Positions 8,191 to 17,001 of a stretch of 51,804 nt of DNA are shown piece after piece. Under the pieces are notes generated by a model. That model made no database searches. It was not told the DNA's origin and saw nothing but the letters and a program-made list of their open reading frames with translations. The stretch lies in the NCBI RefSeq assembly GCF_030654605.1, contig NZ_JAURXB010000007.1, positions 1-51,804 on the forward strand. Reading direction: 5' to 3'. The first letter of the stretch is position 1; every line of letters begins with the position of its first letter. The stretch comes from Bradyrhizobium sp. (lineage in GTDB: Bacteria > Pseudomonadota > Alphaproteobacteria > Rhizobiales > Xanthobacteraceae). Both the position numbers and the translations under genes were made by a program.

Positions 8191-9324
8191 ATGGCTCATA
8201 GAGATTTGGAAGTCGCTGAAATACGTCGCCTTCTGACTGCGGGAACGAGCATCCAAATGCTGGCACCCCGCCGGGTCGGAAAGACCTGGCTGATGCACGA
8301 AGTCGAAGCGGAGCTGCAGTCGCAGGGTTGGCTAACGATCTTCTCTGATGTTGAGGGGATGAGAACTGAAGACGAGTTCCTTCGTGATCTTTGTAAGAAA
8401 ATTGAGGACATAGGATCGGTCGCTCAGCGGGCGCGAGGCCAGCTCGTCCAACGTCTTCAGCAACTGGTCACGGGAGATTTCGACGGCAATCCTATCAATG
8501 CGATCGGTCGAATCGACGTTAAAGGTTTTTCAGAAGCCCTTGTCGCCTCGCTCGATGCGCAGCAGGCCAACGTAGTTATCTTCGTCGATGAGATCGCGCT
8601 CTTCCTCTCTGCCCGGCTTGCGGCTGATCCCGCCGCTACGTTGGACTTTCTCTATCACCTTCGCAGATTGCGCCAAGCATATCCTCGCGTTCGCTGGCTC
8701 TTGACCGGTTCAATCGGTCTGGATGTTGTGGCGCGACGGGCTAATCTAGCGGGTGCCTTGGTCGATCTCGAAATCTTTCCGCTTGAACCCTTTTCGAAAG
8801 TTGAGGCGCGCGCTTACTTGGCCGAGCTATGCCAGAACGGAAAGGTTCGTTGGCCCTTTTCTCTGGATGACGCTGGTTTCGATCATCTCGCTGAACAACT
8901 CGGTTGGCTATCGCCCTTTTACCTTAAGCTTATTGCCGATCGTATTAATCCGGTGAACACCGAAAAGATCGGCTCGCCGATAGCGACCGTTGGCGACATC
9001 GATCGGGCATTTGATCAACTCTTGGCCCCCGCCTTTCGTGGAAGCTTTGCGGCTTGGGAAGAGCACATTAGGAAGAATTTTCCGAAAGGCGAATCGGACC
9101 TTCTTCACGCGATCCTTGAAAATTGCTGTGCTCACCCAGAGGGGGAAACCACTGCGACCATGCAGGCGCGGTTGGTTCAAAAATATCCTGTGTTAACGTT
9201 GCGCGATCTCATGGACTTGCTTACGGCACTCGCGAACGACGGGTTCCTTTCCGAGATTGGCGGGCGCTGGTGCTTTCGCTCCGGCTTGTTACGTCGCTAC
9301 TGGGTAAAGTACATCAGCTCATGA
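8191..9324 (+). CDS. STAND/archaeal-type P-loop ATPase, partner 1
   Basis: A 377-residue ATPase. The Walker A motif is APRRVGKT (about residues 25-32), of the RRxGKT type usual in ATPase_2/STAND-like proteins. Walker B is VVIFVDE (128-134) with both Asp and Glu, and a sensor-like LLTGS lies on the next strand. The stretch LGWLSPFYLKLIAD resembles the helical region after the NTPase core. The C-terminal 80 residues look like a winged helix ending in a WCFRSGLLRRYW tail. ATG 8191 is chosen because GGAG lies 8 bases upstream; an ATG at 8164 is in frame but has no such site. The stop overlaps the next ATPase gene by 4 bases. Composition is AT-richer than the flanks. Function unknown. Confidence 0.8.
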   Translation: MAHRDLEVAEIRRLLTAGTSIQMLAPRRVGKTWLMHEVEAELQSQGWLTIFSDVEGMRTEDEFLRDLCKKIEDIGSVAQRARGQLVQRLQQLVTGDFDGNPINAIGRIDVKGFSEALVASLDAQQANVVIFVDEIALFLSARLAADPAATLDFLYHLRRLRQAYPRVRWLLTGSIGLDVVARRANLAGALVDLEIFPLEPFSKVEARAYLAELCQNGKVRWPFSLDDAGFDHLAEQLGWLSPFYLKLIADRINPVNTEKIGSPIATVGDIDRAFDQLLAPAFRGSFAAWEEHIRKNFPKGESDLLHAILENCCAHPEGETTATMQARLVQKYPVLTLRDLMDLLTALANDGFLSEIGGRWCFRSGLLRRYWVKYISS

Positions 9325-12300
9325 ACATTGGAATCGCGATATACGATCCGCGTCGGCTGGACCGAGATGCTTTTCTGGCAGGCTTTGTTGCGCGTGGTGA
9401 CTTTGTCGAGTTTTTGCTCGACAAGTTGCGTCACGTATCGGATTTCGCTGAGCATCACATCGTTGTTGGACCGCGCGGCATGGGCAAGACGAGTCTCTTG
9501 CGGCGCTTGGCTATAGGCATCGTAACCGAGCCTGCATTGCGCGAGGGCTTTATCCCGCTGACATTTCGTGAAGAACAGTACAACGTCCGATCGCTAGACG
9601 TTTTCTGGCGGAATTGCGGTGAGTCTCTCGCGGAATGGTGCGAAAGCGAAGGAAGGAAAGATGCTGCGAAGGCTATCGACCGTAGCTTATTGACGCCTGT
9701 CTGGCGCAACTCGCAGTCGGCGGTTGAGGAGTTTCTTGACACGGCAAGAAAGCTTGGTGGTCGCCCCGTCCTGTTCGTCGACAACCTTGATCTTATTCTC
9801 GATGCCCTGACGCCTGAACAGAACTGGGAATTGAGACGGATCCTACAAACGTCTGGCGGCCCGATATTGTTCGGCGCTGCCACTCAAATGCTGCGCCAAA
9901 GTGCAGAACGAGATGCAGCGTTTTATGAATTCTTTCATCCGCATATATTGGAGCCGCTTTCCGAAAGCGAACTCTTGCAGTGTATGAGCCGGCTCGCTGA
10001 TGCGCGTGGCGAGGCTGGAAAGGCAGTTCGCGAAATTCTCGCGGCTGAGCCCGAGAGAATCAGGACGCTCCACACTTTGACAGGTGGAAATCCGCGTATT
10101 TTGACTTTAGTCTATCAGTTGCTAGAGCGTACCGAGAGTGACACCGTCTTTTCCGATCTGGAAGTCTTGCTTGACCAGTTGACGCCATTTTATAAAGCAA
10201 GAATTGAAGAGTACCAGACAGATTTGCAGCGCGCGATTATTGACGCTATCGCACTCAATTGGCATCCGATTACATCTCATAGTCTCAGCGAAGCAACGGC
10301 AGTAGAAGTCACGACTATCTCGTCGCAGCTCACCCGATTCAGGCGGGATGGACTTGTTGAAGAAGTGCAAACGTCGGGCGCACGCTCGGGCTATCAACTG
10401 GTCGAACGTTTCCTTAATATCTGGTACCTGATGCGTCACGGAACCCGGCATACGCGCCAGAAAATCTATTGGCTAACGGCGTTTCTTACCAGCTTCTACG
10501 CGCCTAGCGAATTGATTCAGATGAGAATGGAATCCGGGCTCAAGGGCCGTTCAAATTTACATCCGCTCTATAAGGAAGCTTTAGAGGCCGTTGGTGAGTT
10601 CTGGTCTAATGCCACGCGAACGGACCAAGCGGTTCCGATGAGTTTCGTTTCTCATCAAACCCAAACCAATGGATTGGGTGAAAGTATCATTCGCGAAAAC
10701 ACCGATGTTCGGTCACGAATTGAGGAGGGCTCCAGACTTGGTGCGCTCGGACGGAGCGAGGAGGCGATCGCAGTCTACGACGAAGTCGTGAGTCGGTTCG
10801 GGGCCGCCGAAGAGCCCGTGCTTCGCGAGGGAGTGGCGCGCGCGCTGGTTGAGAAGGGCTCGAAACTTGGTGCGTTGGGACGGAGCGAGGAGGCGATCGC
10901 AGTCAACGACGAAGTCGTGAGTCGGTTTGGGGACGCTGAACAACCCGCGCTTCGAGAACAAGTGGGGCGTGCGCTGTTTAACAAGGGCCTCAGACTTCGT
11001 GCGCTCGGACGGAACGAGGAGACGATCGCGGTCTACGACCAGGTTGTGAGCCGATTTGGCACCGCCGAAGAGCCCGTGCTTCGCGAAATAGTGGCGCGTG
11101 CCCTGTTCAACAAAGGCCTCAGGCTTGGTGTGCTCGGACGGAACGAGGAGGAGATCGCGATCTACGACGAAGTCGTGAGTCGGTTCGGAACAGCCGAAGA
11201 AACCGCGCTTCGAGAGCAAGTGGCGTCAGCGATGGTCAACAAGGGCGTCGGATTTGGTGAACTCGGACGGAACGAGGAGGAGATCGCAGTCTACGACGAA
11301 GTCGTGAGCCGGTTCGGGGCTGCCGAAGACGGCGCGTTTCGCGAGCAAGTGGCGCGTGCGATGGTCAATAAGGGCGTCGGACTTGGTGCGCTGGGAAGGA
11401 GCGAGGAGGCAATCGCGGTCTACGACGAAGTCGTGAATCGGTTGGGGACTGCTGAAGAAACCGCGCTTCGCGAGCAAGTGGCGCGTGCGCTGGTCTGCAA
11501 GGGCTCCAGACTTGGTGCGCTTGGACGGAGCGAGGAGGAGATTGCGGTCTACGACGAAGTCGTGAGCCGATTCGAGACTGCCGAAGAAGAAGCGCTTCGC
11601 GAGCAAGTAGCGTATGCGATGCTCGACAAGGGCTTTACATTTCGTGCGCTGGGACGGACCGAGGAGGCGATTGCGGTCTACGACGAAGTCGTGAGCCGGT
11701 TCGGAACGGCCGAGCAGCCCGTGCTTCGCGAGCAAGTGGCGCGTGCGCTGGTCGGCAAGGGCTACGCACTTCGTTCGCTGGGGCAGAACGAGGAGGCCGA
11801 GGTCGTCAGTCGTAACGCAATTGTGTTTGACCCGAAGAATTATGGTGCATGGATCTCTTTGGGTAATATTCTTGCTGATCACTCGGGTCGTTTAAGGGAA
11901 GCTGAATCCGCATATCGTTCCGCCATATCGATTTCGGATACGCAGTTGGTAGCCGAATGCAACCTCGCTTGGCTTTTGGTGGCGTCAAAGAAGAGCGCAG
12001 AAGCCGCGACAATTCGTGCGTCGCTCAGCAATTTGCCTTCGGTTGGCCAATTGTTGCTCGATGCTGCGATTTCACTATCCGACGATAATTTCGGAGCGGC
12101 AACCACCTGTCTGGAAAGGGCTTTAGCTGACGATCTAAGCCAGCCCGAAATTGATTTTTCGGACGATCTACTTCGCCTTCTCCGTATCGCCGAAATCCAT
12201 AAATGTGGTGAGAAATTGATCGCGTGGTTTGTAGAATCGGGGCAAGCTGAACGCCGTGCTCCAATTTACGCTGCATTCGTTGCATATGTCCGCGGCGATA

Positions 12301-12437
12301 GTTTTCTGTTGGACTTCAGTCCCGAAGTTAGGAAGCCAGCCGAATCAGTGCTTCGTTGGCTGAGCAGCCATCGAGACAAAAAAGTCGATAAATCAATATC
12401 TTCAAAACGCCGCCGTGGGCGTCCGCCCCGAAAATGA
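9321..12437 (+). CDS. STAND-like ATPase with TPR-type repeat array and AT-hook-like tail, partner 2
   Basis: A 1038-residue protein. Residues 1-300 form a P-loop ATPase: Walker [10 protein letters not shown] (50-58), Walker B VLFVDNLD (150-157) with Asn where Glu is usual, and a GGNPR motif (255-259) typical of STAND/Cdc6-like helical domains. A winged-helix-like segment follows (about 315-350). Residues 470-813 are eight 43-residue TPR-like units around [19 protein letters not shown]. More diverged TPR-like helices run on to about 1000. The last ten residues, [10 protein letters not shown], contain the RGRP core of an AT-hook. ATG 9321 overlaps the stop of partner 1 (ATGA), so the two are coupled. 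The architecture suggests a sensor or scaffold ATPase, perhaps DNA-associated. No effector domain is recognised. Confidence 0.82.
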   Translation: MNIGIAIYDPRRLDRDAFLAGFVARGDFVEFLLDKLRHVSDFAEHHIVVGPRGMGKTSLLRRLAIGIVTEPALREGFIPLTFREEQYNVRSLDVFWRNCGESLAEWCESEGRKDAAKAIDRSLLTPVWRNSQSAVEEFLDTARKLGGRPVLFVDNLDLILDALTPEQNWELRRILQTSGGPILFGAATQMLRQSAERDAAFYEFFHPHILEPLSESELLQCMSRLADARGEAGKAVREILAAEPERIRTLHTLTGGNPRILTLVYQLLERTESDTVFSDLEVLLDQLTPFYKARIEEYQTDLQRAIIDAIALNWHPITSHSLSEATAVEVTTISSQLTRFRRDGLVEEVQTSGARSGYQLVERFLNIWYLMRHGTRHTRQKIYWLTAFLTSFYAPSELIQMRMESGLKGRSNLHPLYKEALEAVGEFWSNATRTDQAVPMSFVSHQTQTNGLGESIIRENTDVRSRIEEGSRLGALGRSEEAIAVYDEVVSRFGAAEEPVLREGVARALVEKGSKLGALGRSEEAIAVNDEVVSRFGDAEQPALREQVGRALFNKGLRLRALGRNEETIAVYDQVVSRFGTAEEPVLREIVARALFNKGLRLGVLGRNEEEIAIYDEVVSRFGTAEETALREQVASAMVNKGVGFGELGRNEEEIAVYDEVVSRFGAAEDGAFREQVARAMVNKGVGLGALGRSEEAIAVYDEVVNRLGTAEETALREQVARALVCKGSRLGALGRSEEEIAVYDEVVSRFETAEEEALREQVAYAMLDKGFTFRALGRTEEAIAVYDEVVSRFGTAEQPVLREQVARALVGKGYALRSLGQNEEAEVVSRNAIVFDPKNYGAWISLGNILADHSGRLREAESAYRSAISISDTQLVAECNLAWLLVASKKSAEAATIRASLSNLPSVGQLLLDAAISLSDDNFGAATTCLERALADDLSQPEIDFSDDLLRLLRIAEIHKCGEKLIAWFVESGQAERRAPIYAAFVAYVRGDSFLLDFSPEVRKPAESVLRWLSSHRDKKVDKSISSKRRRGRPPRK
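10728..11759 (+). repeat. Eight tandem 129-bp coding repeats inside ATPase 2
   Basis: Eight head-to-tail units of 129 bases (43 codons) with a strict period: the GTGCG(C/T)T(C/G)GGA landmark recurs at 10741, 10870, 10999 and so on. A diverged ninth unit starts at 11760. Each encodes a helix-turn-helix pair around G-x-x-x-x-x-LGR-(S/N)[15 protein letters not shown] followed by an [17 protein letters not shown] helix. Variation is concentrated at a few codons. The strong DNA-level similarity points to recent duplication or continuing recombination between units. Confidence 0.9.
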
Positions 12438-12442
12438 AAATC

Positions 12443-12958
12443 ATGACCGCCCAGCCCAAGCCGCCCTCGGGTCAAGAGGGATTCTTCTGGAAAACCAAGA
12501 TGTTGGAAGAGATGTCCAACGCCGAATGGGAAAGCCTGTGCGACGGCTGCGCGCGCTGCTGCCTGGAAAAGCTCGAGGATGAGGATACCGGCAAGATCTA
12601 TTTCACCCACGTCTCCTGCAAGCTGCTGGATGCCGGGCTGTGCGCCTGCAAGGACTATGCGAATCGCTCCGAGCAGGTTCCGGACTGCGTCCGGCTCACG
12701 CCTGAAAACGTTCGCACCCTGAACTGGCTGCCGCCGAGCTGTGGCTACAAGCTGGTGGCCGAGGGCCGAGATCTCTATTGGTGGCACCCGCTGATTTCGG
12801 GCGATCCCAACACCGTGCACGAAGCCGGCGTCTCCGTGCGCGGGCGGGTGCAGGGAACCGAGAACGAGATCGCTGATGCCGACCTCGAGGACCACATCGT
12901 GCAATGGCCGGCGCTGCTGCCGAAGCGGGCCCGGCTGAAGAAGCGACCGCAAACCTAG
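12443..12958 (+). CDS. ycgN: YcgN-family (UPF0260) cysteine cluster protein
   Basis: A 171-residue protein with the CxxCxxCC-type cluster of the UPF0260/YcgN family: [12 protein letters not shown] near residue 35, then [18 protein letters not shown] and PSCGY. The spacing suggests metal or iron-sulfur binding, but the biochemical role is not established in the family. ATG 12443 (MTAQPKPP) gives the usual N-terminus. An ATG at 12434 is also in frame and overlaps the stop of the ATPase gene as ATGA. Base composition returns to the GC-rich host type right here, so this gene marks the right edge of the accessory block. Confidence 0.87.
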   Translation: MTAQPKPPSGQEGFFWKTKMLEEMSNAEWESLCDGCARCCLEKLEDEDTGKIYFTHVSCKLLDAGLCACKDYANRSEQVPDCVRLTPENVRTLNWLPPSCGYKLVAEGRDLYWWHPLISGDPNTVHEAGVSVRGRVQGTENEIADADLEDHIVQWPALLPKRARLKKRPQT

Positions 12959-13111
12959 TTGGTGCAGGATAGACCGGCCGTGCGATTGCGATTGTCGCTT
13001 CGCGGGATGCACCCATGCGCGCAACCCGCTGCCGGAGCCGCGATTTTCCCCGTAGATTAAGCCATATAGCGATTCCGCGCGGCCCGCCGCGCCCCTATCA
13101 CGCATGGCCGC

Positions 13112-14704
13112 ATGAACAAGTTCGAACGGCAGGGCCATCACCCGGCTGACATCAAGACATTGCCCGAGACCACCGCCGGCGATCCCACGCCGTTGCCGGG
13201 GGAGGTGATCGAACTCAGCGATGCGCCGCCGATCGCGCCGCAGGTGCCGCTGACGCCAAGCGAAGTACGCACCATCCTGATGAGCCTGCTGCTGACGATG
13301 TTTCTGGCCGCGCTCGACCAGACCATCGTCGCCACCGCGCTGCCGACCATCGGCCGCCAGTTCAACGACGTCACCAGCCTGTCCTGGGTGATCTCGGCCT
13401 ATCTCCTGGCCTCGACCGCGGTGGCGCCGGTGTTCGGCACGCTCAGCGACATCTACGGCCGCCGCGCCATGATCATCGTAGCCCTCAGCCTGTTCGTCGC
13501 GGGCTCGGTGCTGTGCGCGCTGGCGCCGAACATGCCGGTGCTGATTCTGGCGCGCGGCCTGCAGGGGCTCGGTGGCGGCGGCATCATGCCGATCGTGCAG
13601 ACCGTGATTTCCGACGTGGTGAGCCCGCGCGAACGCGGCCAGTACCAGGCCTATTTCAGCGGCGTATGGGTGGTCGGCGGCATCGGCGGGCCGATCCTCG
13701 GCGGCGTGTTCGCCGAGCACCTGCACTGGTCGATGATCTTCTGGATCAACGTGCCGCTGGCACTCGGCGCGCTGGCGCTGCTGCTGCCCAAGATGGGCAA
13801 GATCCCGGTGTTTCACCGCCGGCGCAAGGTCGACTGGCTCGGCGGCGTGCTGCTGATGGCTTCCGCCGTCGTGATCATGCTGGTGCTGACCTGGGGCGGC
13901 AACCGCTATCTCTGGCTGTCGCCTGTCATCATGGCGATGATCGGGGCCTCCATCGCGCTCGCATTCGCGTTCGTGTGGCATGCCCGCAATGCCGACGAGC
14001 CTTTCCTGCCGCTGCCGCTGATGGGCGGCACGGTGGTGCCCTATGCGATGGCGGCCGGCAGCTGCGCGATGGGTGCGATGCTGGGGCTGACCGTGCATCT
14101 GCCGCTGTATTACGAGGTGGTTTATCATCTCAGCGCCAGCGAGGCTGGCTTGGCGCTGATTCCGCTGGCGGCGGTTTCGACCGTCGGCGCCGCGATCGCG
14201 GGCAAGACCATGGCCCGCGCCAGACATTACAAGCGGGTGGCCATCGTCGGCACCGGATGCGCAGTGCTGGCGGGAGCGGTGCTCATGCTGGTGCCGATGC
14301 CGTTATGGGGCCTGCTGGCGCTGCTGTCGGTGTACGCGCTCGGGCTCGGCACGGTATTTCCGGTCAGCGTGGTGTCGGTGCAGAATTCGGTGATGCGATT
14401 CCAGGTCGGCACCGCCACCGGCGCGATGAATTTCTTTCGCGCGCTGATGGCGTCTTTCATGGTGGCCGCATTCAGCGCCATCCTGCTGATGGCGCTCGGC
14501 GCCGACATTTCGCTCGTCGGCTCTCTCGGCGGCGAGCATCGCGGCCCGGTGAATTCGATTGCCGCCGCCGACATGGTCATGGCGTTCCGTTATGTGTTCG
14601 CTGCCGCGACGGCACTGATCGCCGCCTCACTGCTGTGCATGATCCTGATGGAAGAAAAGCCACTGGCCGGCCCGGCCGTGGTCCCGGCTGACCTGGCGGA
14701 GTAG
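13112..14704 (+). CDS. DHA2-type MFS multidrug efflux transporter
   Basis: A 530-residue membrane protein of the 14-helix drug:H+ antiporter-2 (EmrB/QacA) family. It has a cytosolic, Pro-rich N-terminus of about 50 residues and then helix 1 with FLAALDQTIVATALPTI, the hallmark motif D1. The loop 2-3 motif A appears as GTLSDIYGRRAM, and the motif C-like GGIGGPILGGVFAEHLHW lies in helix 5. A long central loop (HRRRKVDWLGG) separates the halves. It is expected to export hydrophobic toxins using the proton gradient. No membrane-fusion partner or regulator is next to it, so it may act alone in the inner membrane. The substrate is unknown. Confidence 0.92.
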   Translation: MNKFERQGHHPADIKTLPETTAGDPTPLPGEVIELSDAPPIAPQVPLTPSEVRTILMSLLLTMFLAALDQTIVATALPTIGRQFNDVTSLSWVISAYLLASTAVAPVFGTLSDIYGRRAMIIVALSLFVAGSVLCALAPNMPVLILARGLQGLGGGGIMPIVQTVISDVVSPRERGQYQAYFSGVWVVGGIGGPILGGVFAEHLHWSMIFWINVPLALGALALLLPKMGKIPVFHRRRKVDWLGGVLLMASAVVIMLVLTWGGNRYLWLSPVIMAMIGASIALAFAFVWHARNADEPFLPLPLMGGTVVPYAMAAGSCAMGAMLGLTVHLPLYYEVVYHLSASEAGLALIPLAAVSTVGAAIAGKTMARARHYKRVAIVGTGCAVLAGAVLMLVPMPLWGLLALLSVYALGLGTVFPVSVVSVQNSVMRFQVGTATGAMNFFRALMASFMVAAFSAILLMALGADISLVGSLGGEHRGPVNSIAAADMVMAFRYVFAAATALIAASLLCMILMEEKPLAGPAVVPADLAE

Positions 14705-14831
14705 GGGGGGCCGAGTAGGGCGGGCTTGCGCCGGCATCCTGCCCACGCCTGCCGTGGCGGCTATCTATCGGCCGGCAATTGATCTAACAGCGGCCGCAAC
14801 AGCCAGACATGGAACCCGACAGGAGCTCATC

Positions 14832-15053
14832 ATGAGTAAAGCTACCGTTGAACAGACCAAGATGGGCACCGAGGGCATCGCCTTCTGCATCGCGCGCACC
14901 CTGATCGAGCGCGATCCCTCGCTGAAGGCGCCGATGCGCGCCAATTTGCGCAAGATGTGGGAGCTTTTGGAAGAGCGCGAGGATCACGCCGCCGCCGACA
15001 TGGTCGACACCATGATCAAGGCGCTCAACGACCCCGCGTTCTTCAAGCCGTAG
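14832..15053 (+). CDS. Small conserved protein of unknown function (73 residues)
   Basis: A 73-residue, probably all-helical soluble protein. ATG 14832 is preceded by AGGAG at 14821-14825, 6 bases away, which rules in this start over in-frame upstream ATGs such as 14754. The sequence is rich in charged residues around RKMWELLEEREDHAAADMVD and has one Cys near residue 17. It has no signal or membrane segment. It resembles short hypothetical proteins common in Bradyrhizobiaceae; I cannot give a role. It lies between the MFS gene and a palindromic repeat. Confidence 0.65.
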   Translation: MSKATVEQTKMGTEGIAFCIARTLIERDPSLKAPMRANLRKMWELLEEREDHAAADMVDTMIKALNDPAFFKP

Positions 15054-15096
15054 CCCTTGAATGGCCACTGATGAAATGAGGTCTATCGGTGAGTAT

Positions 15097-15187
15097 CGTC
15101 ATGCCCGGGCTTGTCCCGGGCATCCACGTCTTGGCTTCACATTAGGCAGGAAAGACGTGGATGGCCGGGACAAGCCCGGCCATGACG
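15097..15187. repeat. REP-like inverted repeat element
   Basis: Two 36-base arms face each other. The left starts CGTCATGCCCGGGCTTGTCC and the right is its reverse complement except for two bases. Each arm is itself a near-palindrome (CCCGGGCTTGTCCCGGG), and the two differences between the arms compensate each other within each arm, so both local and long hairpins are kept. The structure matches the dispersed palindromic repeats of Bradyrhizobium and Rhodopseudomonas intergenic DNA. It lies between two converging genes and could end transcription from both sides. Confidence 0.8.
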
Positions 15188-15206
15188 AAAAGCGAGCGGT
15201 TCAGGC

Positions 15207-16841
15207 TCAGGTGCCGGGTCGCGACACCTCGGTCTCCTTCGAGGTGATGAACTCCAGCAGGACCGGGATGCCTTCCTTGGTCTTGGCAATGCCGCGCTGG
15301 ATCGCCGGGACGATGTCTTCCGGTTTCGTCACCCGCTCGCCATAGCCGCCGAAGGCGCGCGCCATCGCGGCGTAGTCGCCGGAGATGTCGGTGGAGCGAT
15401 ATTTCTCGGTCGAGATCGGCATCACCTTCAATTCGATCGCCATGCTGAAATTGTTCAGCAGGATCGACATGATCGGAATCCGCTCGCGCACCGCGGTCTC
15501 GAAATCCATGCCGGTAAAACCGATCGCGGCGTCGCCCCAGACGGTGATGCAGAGCTTGTCGGGCTTCGCCAGTTTGGCGCCCATGGCGAGGCCTAATCCG
15601 TAGCCGAGCTGGGTGGTCTTGCCCCAGCCGATATAGGACAGCGGCTCGACCGACTTCCAGAACGGCGAGAGCTGGTCGCGCGGGCTGCCGGCATCATGGG
15701 TGATGATGGTGTTTTTGATGTCGACGGTGTGCTGCAGGTCCCACAGCACGCGATAGGGGTTGAGCGGCGCATCGTTGTGGGTCAGCTTCGGCATCCACTT
15801 CGCCAGCCACTCCTTGTGCGACGCCGCGATGTCGGCGGCGACGGCGGTGGCGTCGCGATCGGATCTGACTGATTTGTTGATCTCCTCCAGCAGCGCGTCG
15901 AGCACGAGGCCGGCGTCGCCGACCAGCCCGATCTGGGCCTCGACGTCCTTGTTGAGATGGTTGGGGTCGAGTGTCGAATGGATGATGGTCTTGCCCTTGG
16001 GCATGGCGATGCCGAACGAGGTCTCCGTGAAGGAGCAGCCGATGCCGAAGATCACGTCGGCCTCGGCGAGGAATTTCGGCACCGCGCGCGGCACGGCCAG
16101 GCCGCCCGAGCCGAGCGAGAGCGGATGGTCTTCCGGAAACGACGACTTGCCGCCGAGGCTGGTGGTGACGGGAATCGCGAGCCGTTCGGCGAGACGTTTC
16201 AGCTGCGGCCATGCCTTGGCGTAATGCACGCCCTGGCCGGCGTAGATCACCGACCGCTTTGCCGCCATCAGCACGGCGGCGGCTTCCTTGACGTGCACGG
16301 GATCGGCGCCGTAGCGCGTGCGCAGCACCGGCGTGTAGTTCAGCGGCTCCGGGACGTCCTCATTCCACATATCGGCGGGAATTTCCACGATCACCGGTCC
16401 GCCACGGCCGTTCTTCAGTTTGGTAAATGCGCGGCGAAAAATGTTGCAGACTTCGGCGGCGATGTTGATCGGCTCGGACGATTTCGAGAAAGCCCGCATC
16501 GCCTGGCTGGAATTGAAGTTCGGATCGATATGGGCCAGCCGCCGCGCATAGCCCATCGGCAGCACCAGCACCGGAACCGATTCGCCGTAGCATTGCGCCA
16601 CGCCGCCCATGGCGTTTTCCGCACCCGGGCCGTGCTGCATGCAGAAGGCGCCGATGCTGTGCCCCGAGGTGACCCGCGAGATCGCGTCCGCCATGTGGAT
16701 GCCGACGCGCTCCTGCCGCACCATCACGGGGCGGATGTCGGCGGCGGCGGCGTGTTCGATCAGGTGATTGACCGGATAGCCGCAGAGGATCTCGATACCC
16801 TCCCGCTTCATGATTTCCGCGATGGCGGTGCCGAGTTTCAT
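15207..16841 (-). CDS. Thiamine diphosphate-dependent enzyme (acetolactate synthase-like)
   Basis: A 544-residue enzyme with the three-domain plan of ThDP decarboxylases and synthases. The catalytic glutamate that activates ThDP is in VRQERVGIHMADA (E44). The central domain has a GIGCSFTETSFG stretch. The ThDP motif runs from GDA (436-438) to NN (463-464) with 24 residues between. The usual GDG is GDA here. It lacks a recognised regulatory partner such as ilvH, and the active-site loop does not identify the substrate, so acetolactate synthase proper is unlikely. A 2-oxo acid or acyl-CoA lyase is the most one can say. The gene is monocistronic on the minus strand. Confidence 0.85.
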   Translation of the reverse strand: MKLGTAIAEIMKREGIEILCGYPVNHLIEHAAAADIRPVMVRQERVGIHMADAISRVTSGHSIGAFCMQHGPGAENAMGGVAQCYGESVPVLVLPMGYARRLAHIDPNFNSSQAMRAFSKSSEPINIAAEVCNIFRRAFTKLKNGRGGPVIVEIPADMWNEDVPEPLNYTPVLRTRYGADPVHVKEAAAVLMAAKRSVIYAGQGVHYAKAWPQLKRLAERLAIPVTTSLGGKSSFPEDHPLSLGSGGLAVPRAVPKFLAEADVIFGIGCSFTETSFGIAMPKGKTIIHSTLDPNHLNKDVEAQIGLVGDAGLVLDALLEEINKSVRSDRDATAVAADIAASHKEWLAKWMPKLTHNDAPLNPYRVLWDLQHTVDIKNTIITHDAGSPRDQLSPFWKSVEPLSYIGWGKTTQLGYGLGLAMGAKLAKPDKLCITVWGDAAIGFTGMDFETAVRERIPIMSILLNNFSMAIELKVMPISTEKYRSTDISGDYAAMARAFGGYGERVTKPEDIVPAIQRGIAKTKEGIPVLLEFITSKETEVSRPGT

Positions 16842-17001
16842 GCCGTTCTCTCCCCTCGAAGTGGCCGATGTTGAGGCTCGGCCTGTGACGGGTAGTTGGA
16901 ACAGGAATTACGCGTTGGGTAAAGCGCTGGCGCGGGCTGCCCCGCGAGGCCCTGATATGCATCGCGGCGGCATCTGGCGCCGTCTTGCGGGCCGACCGGG
17001 T

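Noticed and set aside
10728..11759. CRISPR-like or mobile-element array
   Set aside because: Units are contiguous, 129 bases long, in frame and encode TPR-like helices; there are no unique spacers or cas genes.
8000..12440. Prophage or integrative element
   Set aside because: No integrase, transposase, att-like repeat or tRNA end is visible; only the composition is unusual.
12266..14227. A 653-codon minus-strand frame opposite the MFS pump
   Set aside because: Gln/His/Arg-rich composition, no domain, crosses ycgN and the MFS gene, no ribosome-binding site.
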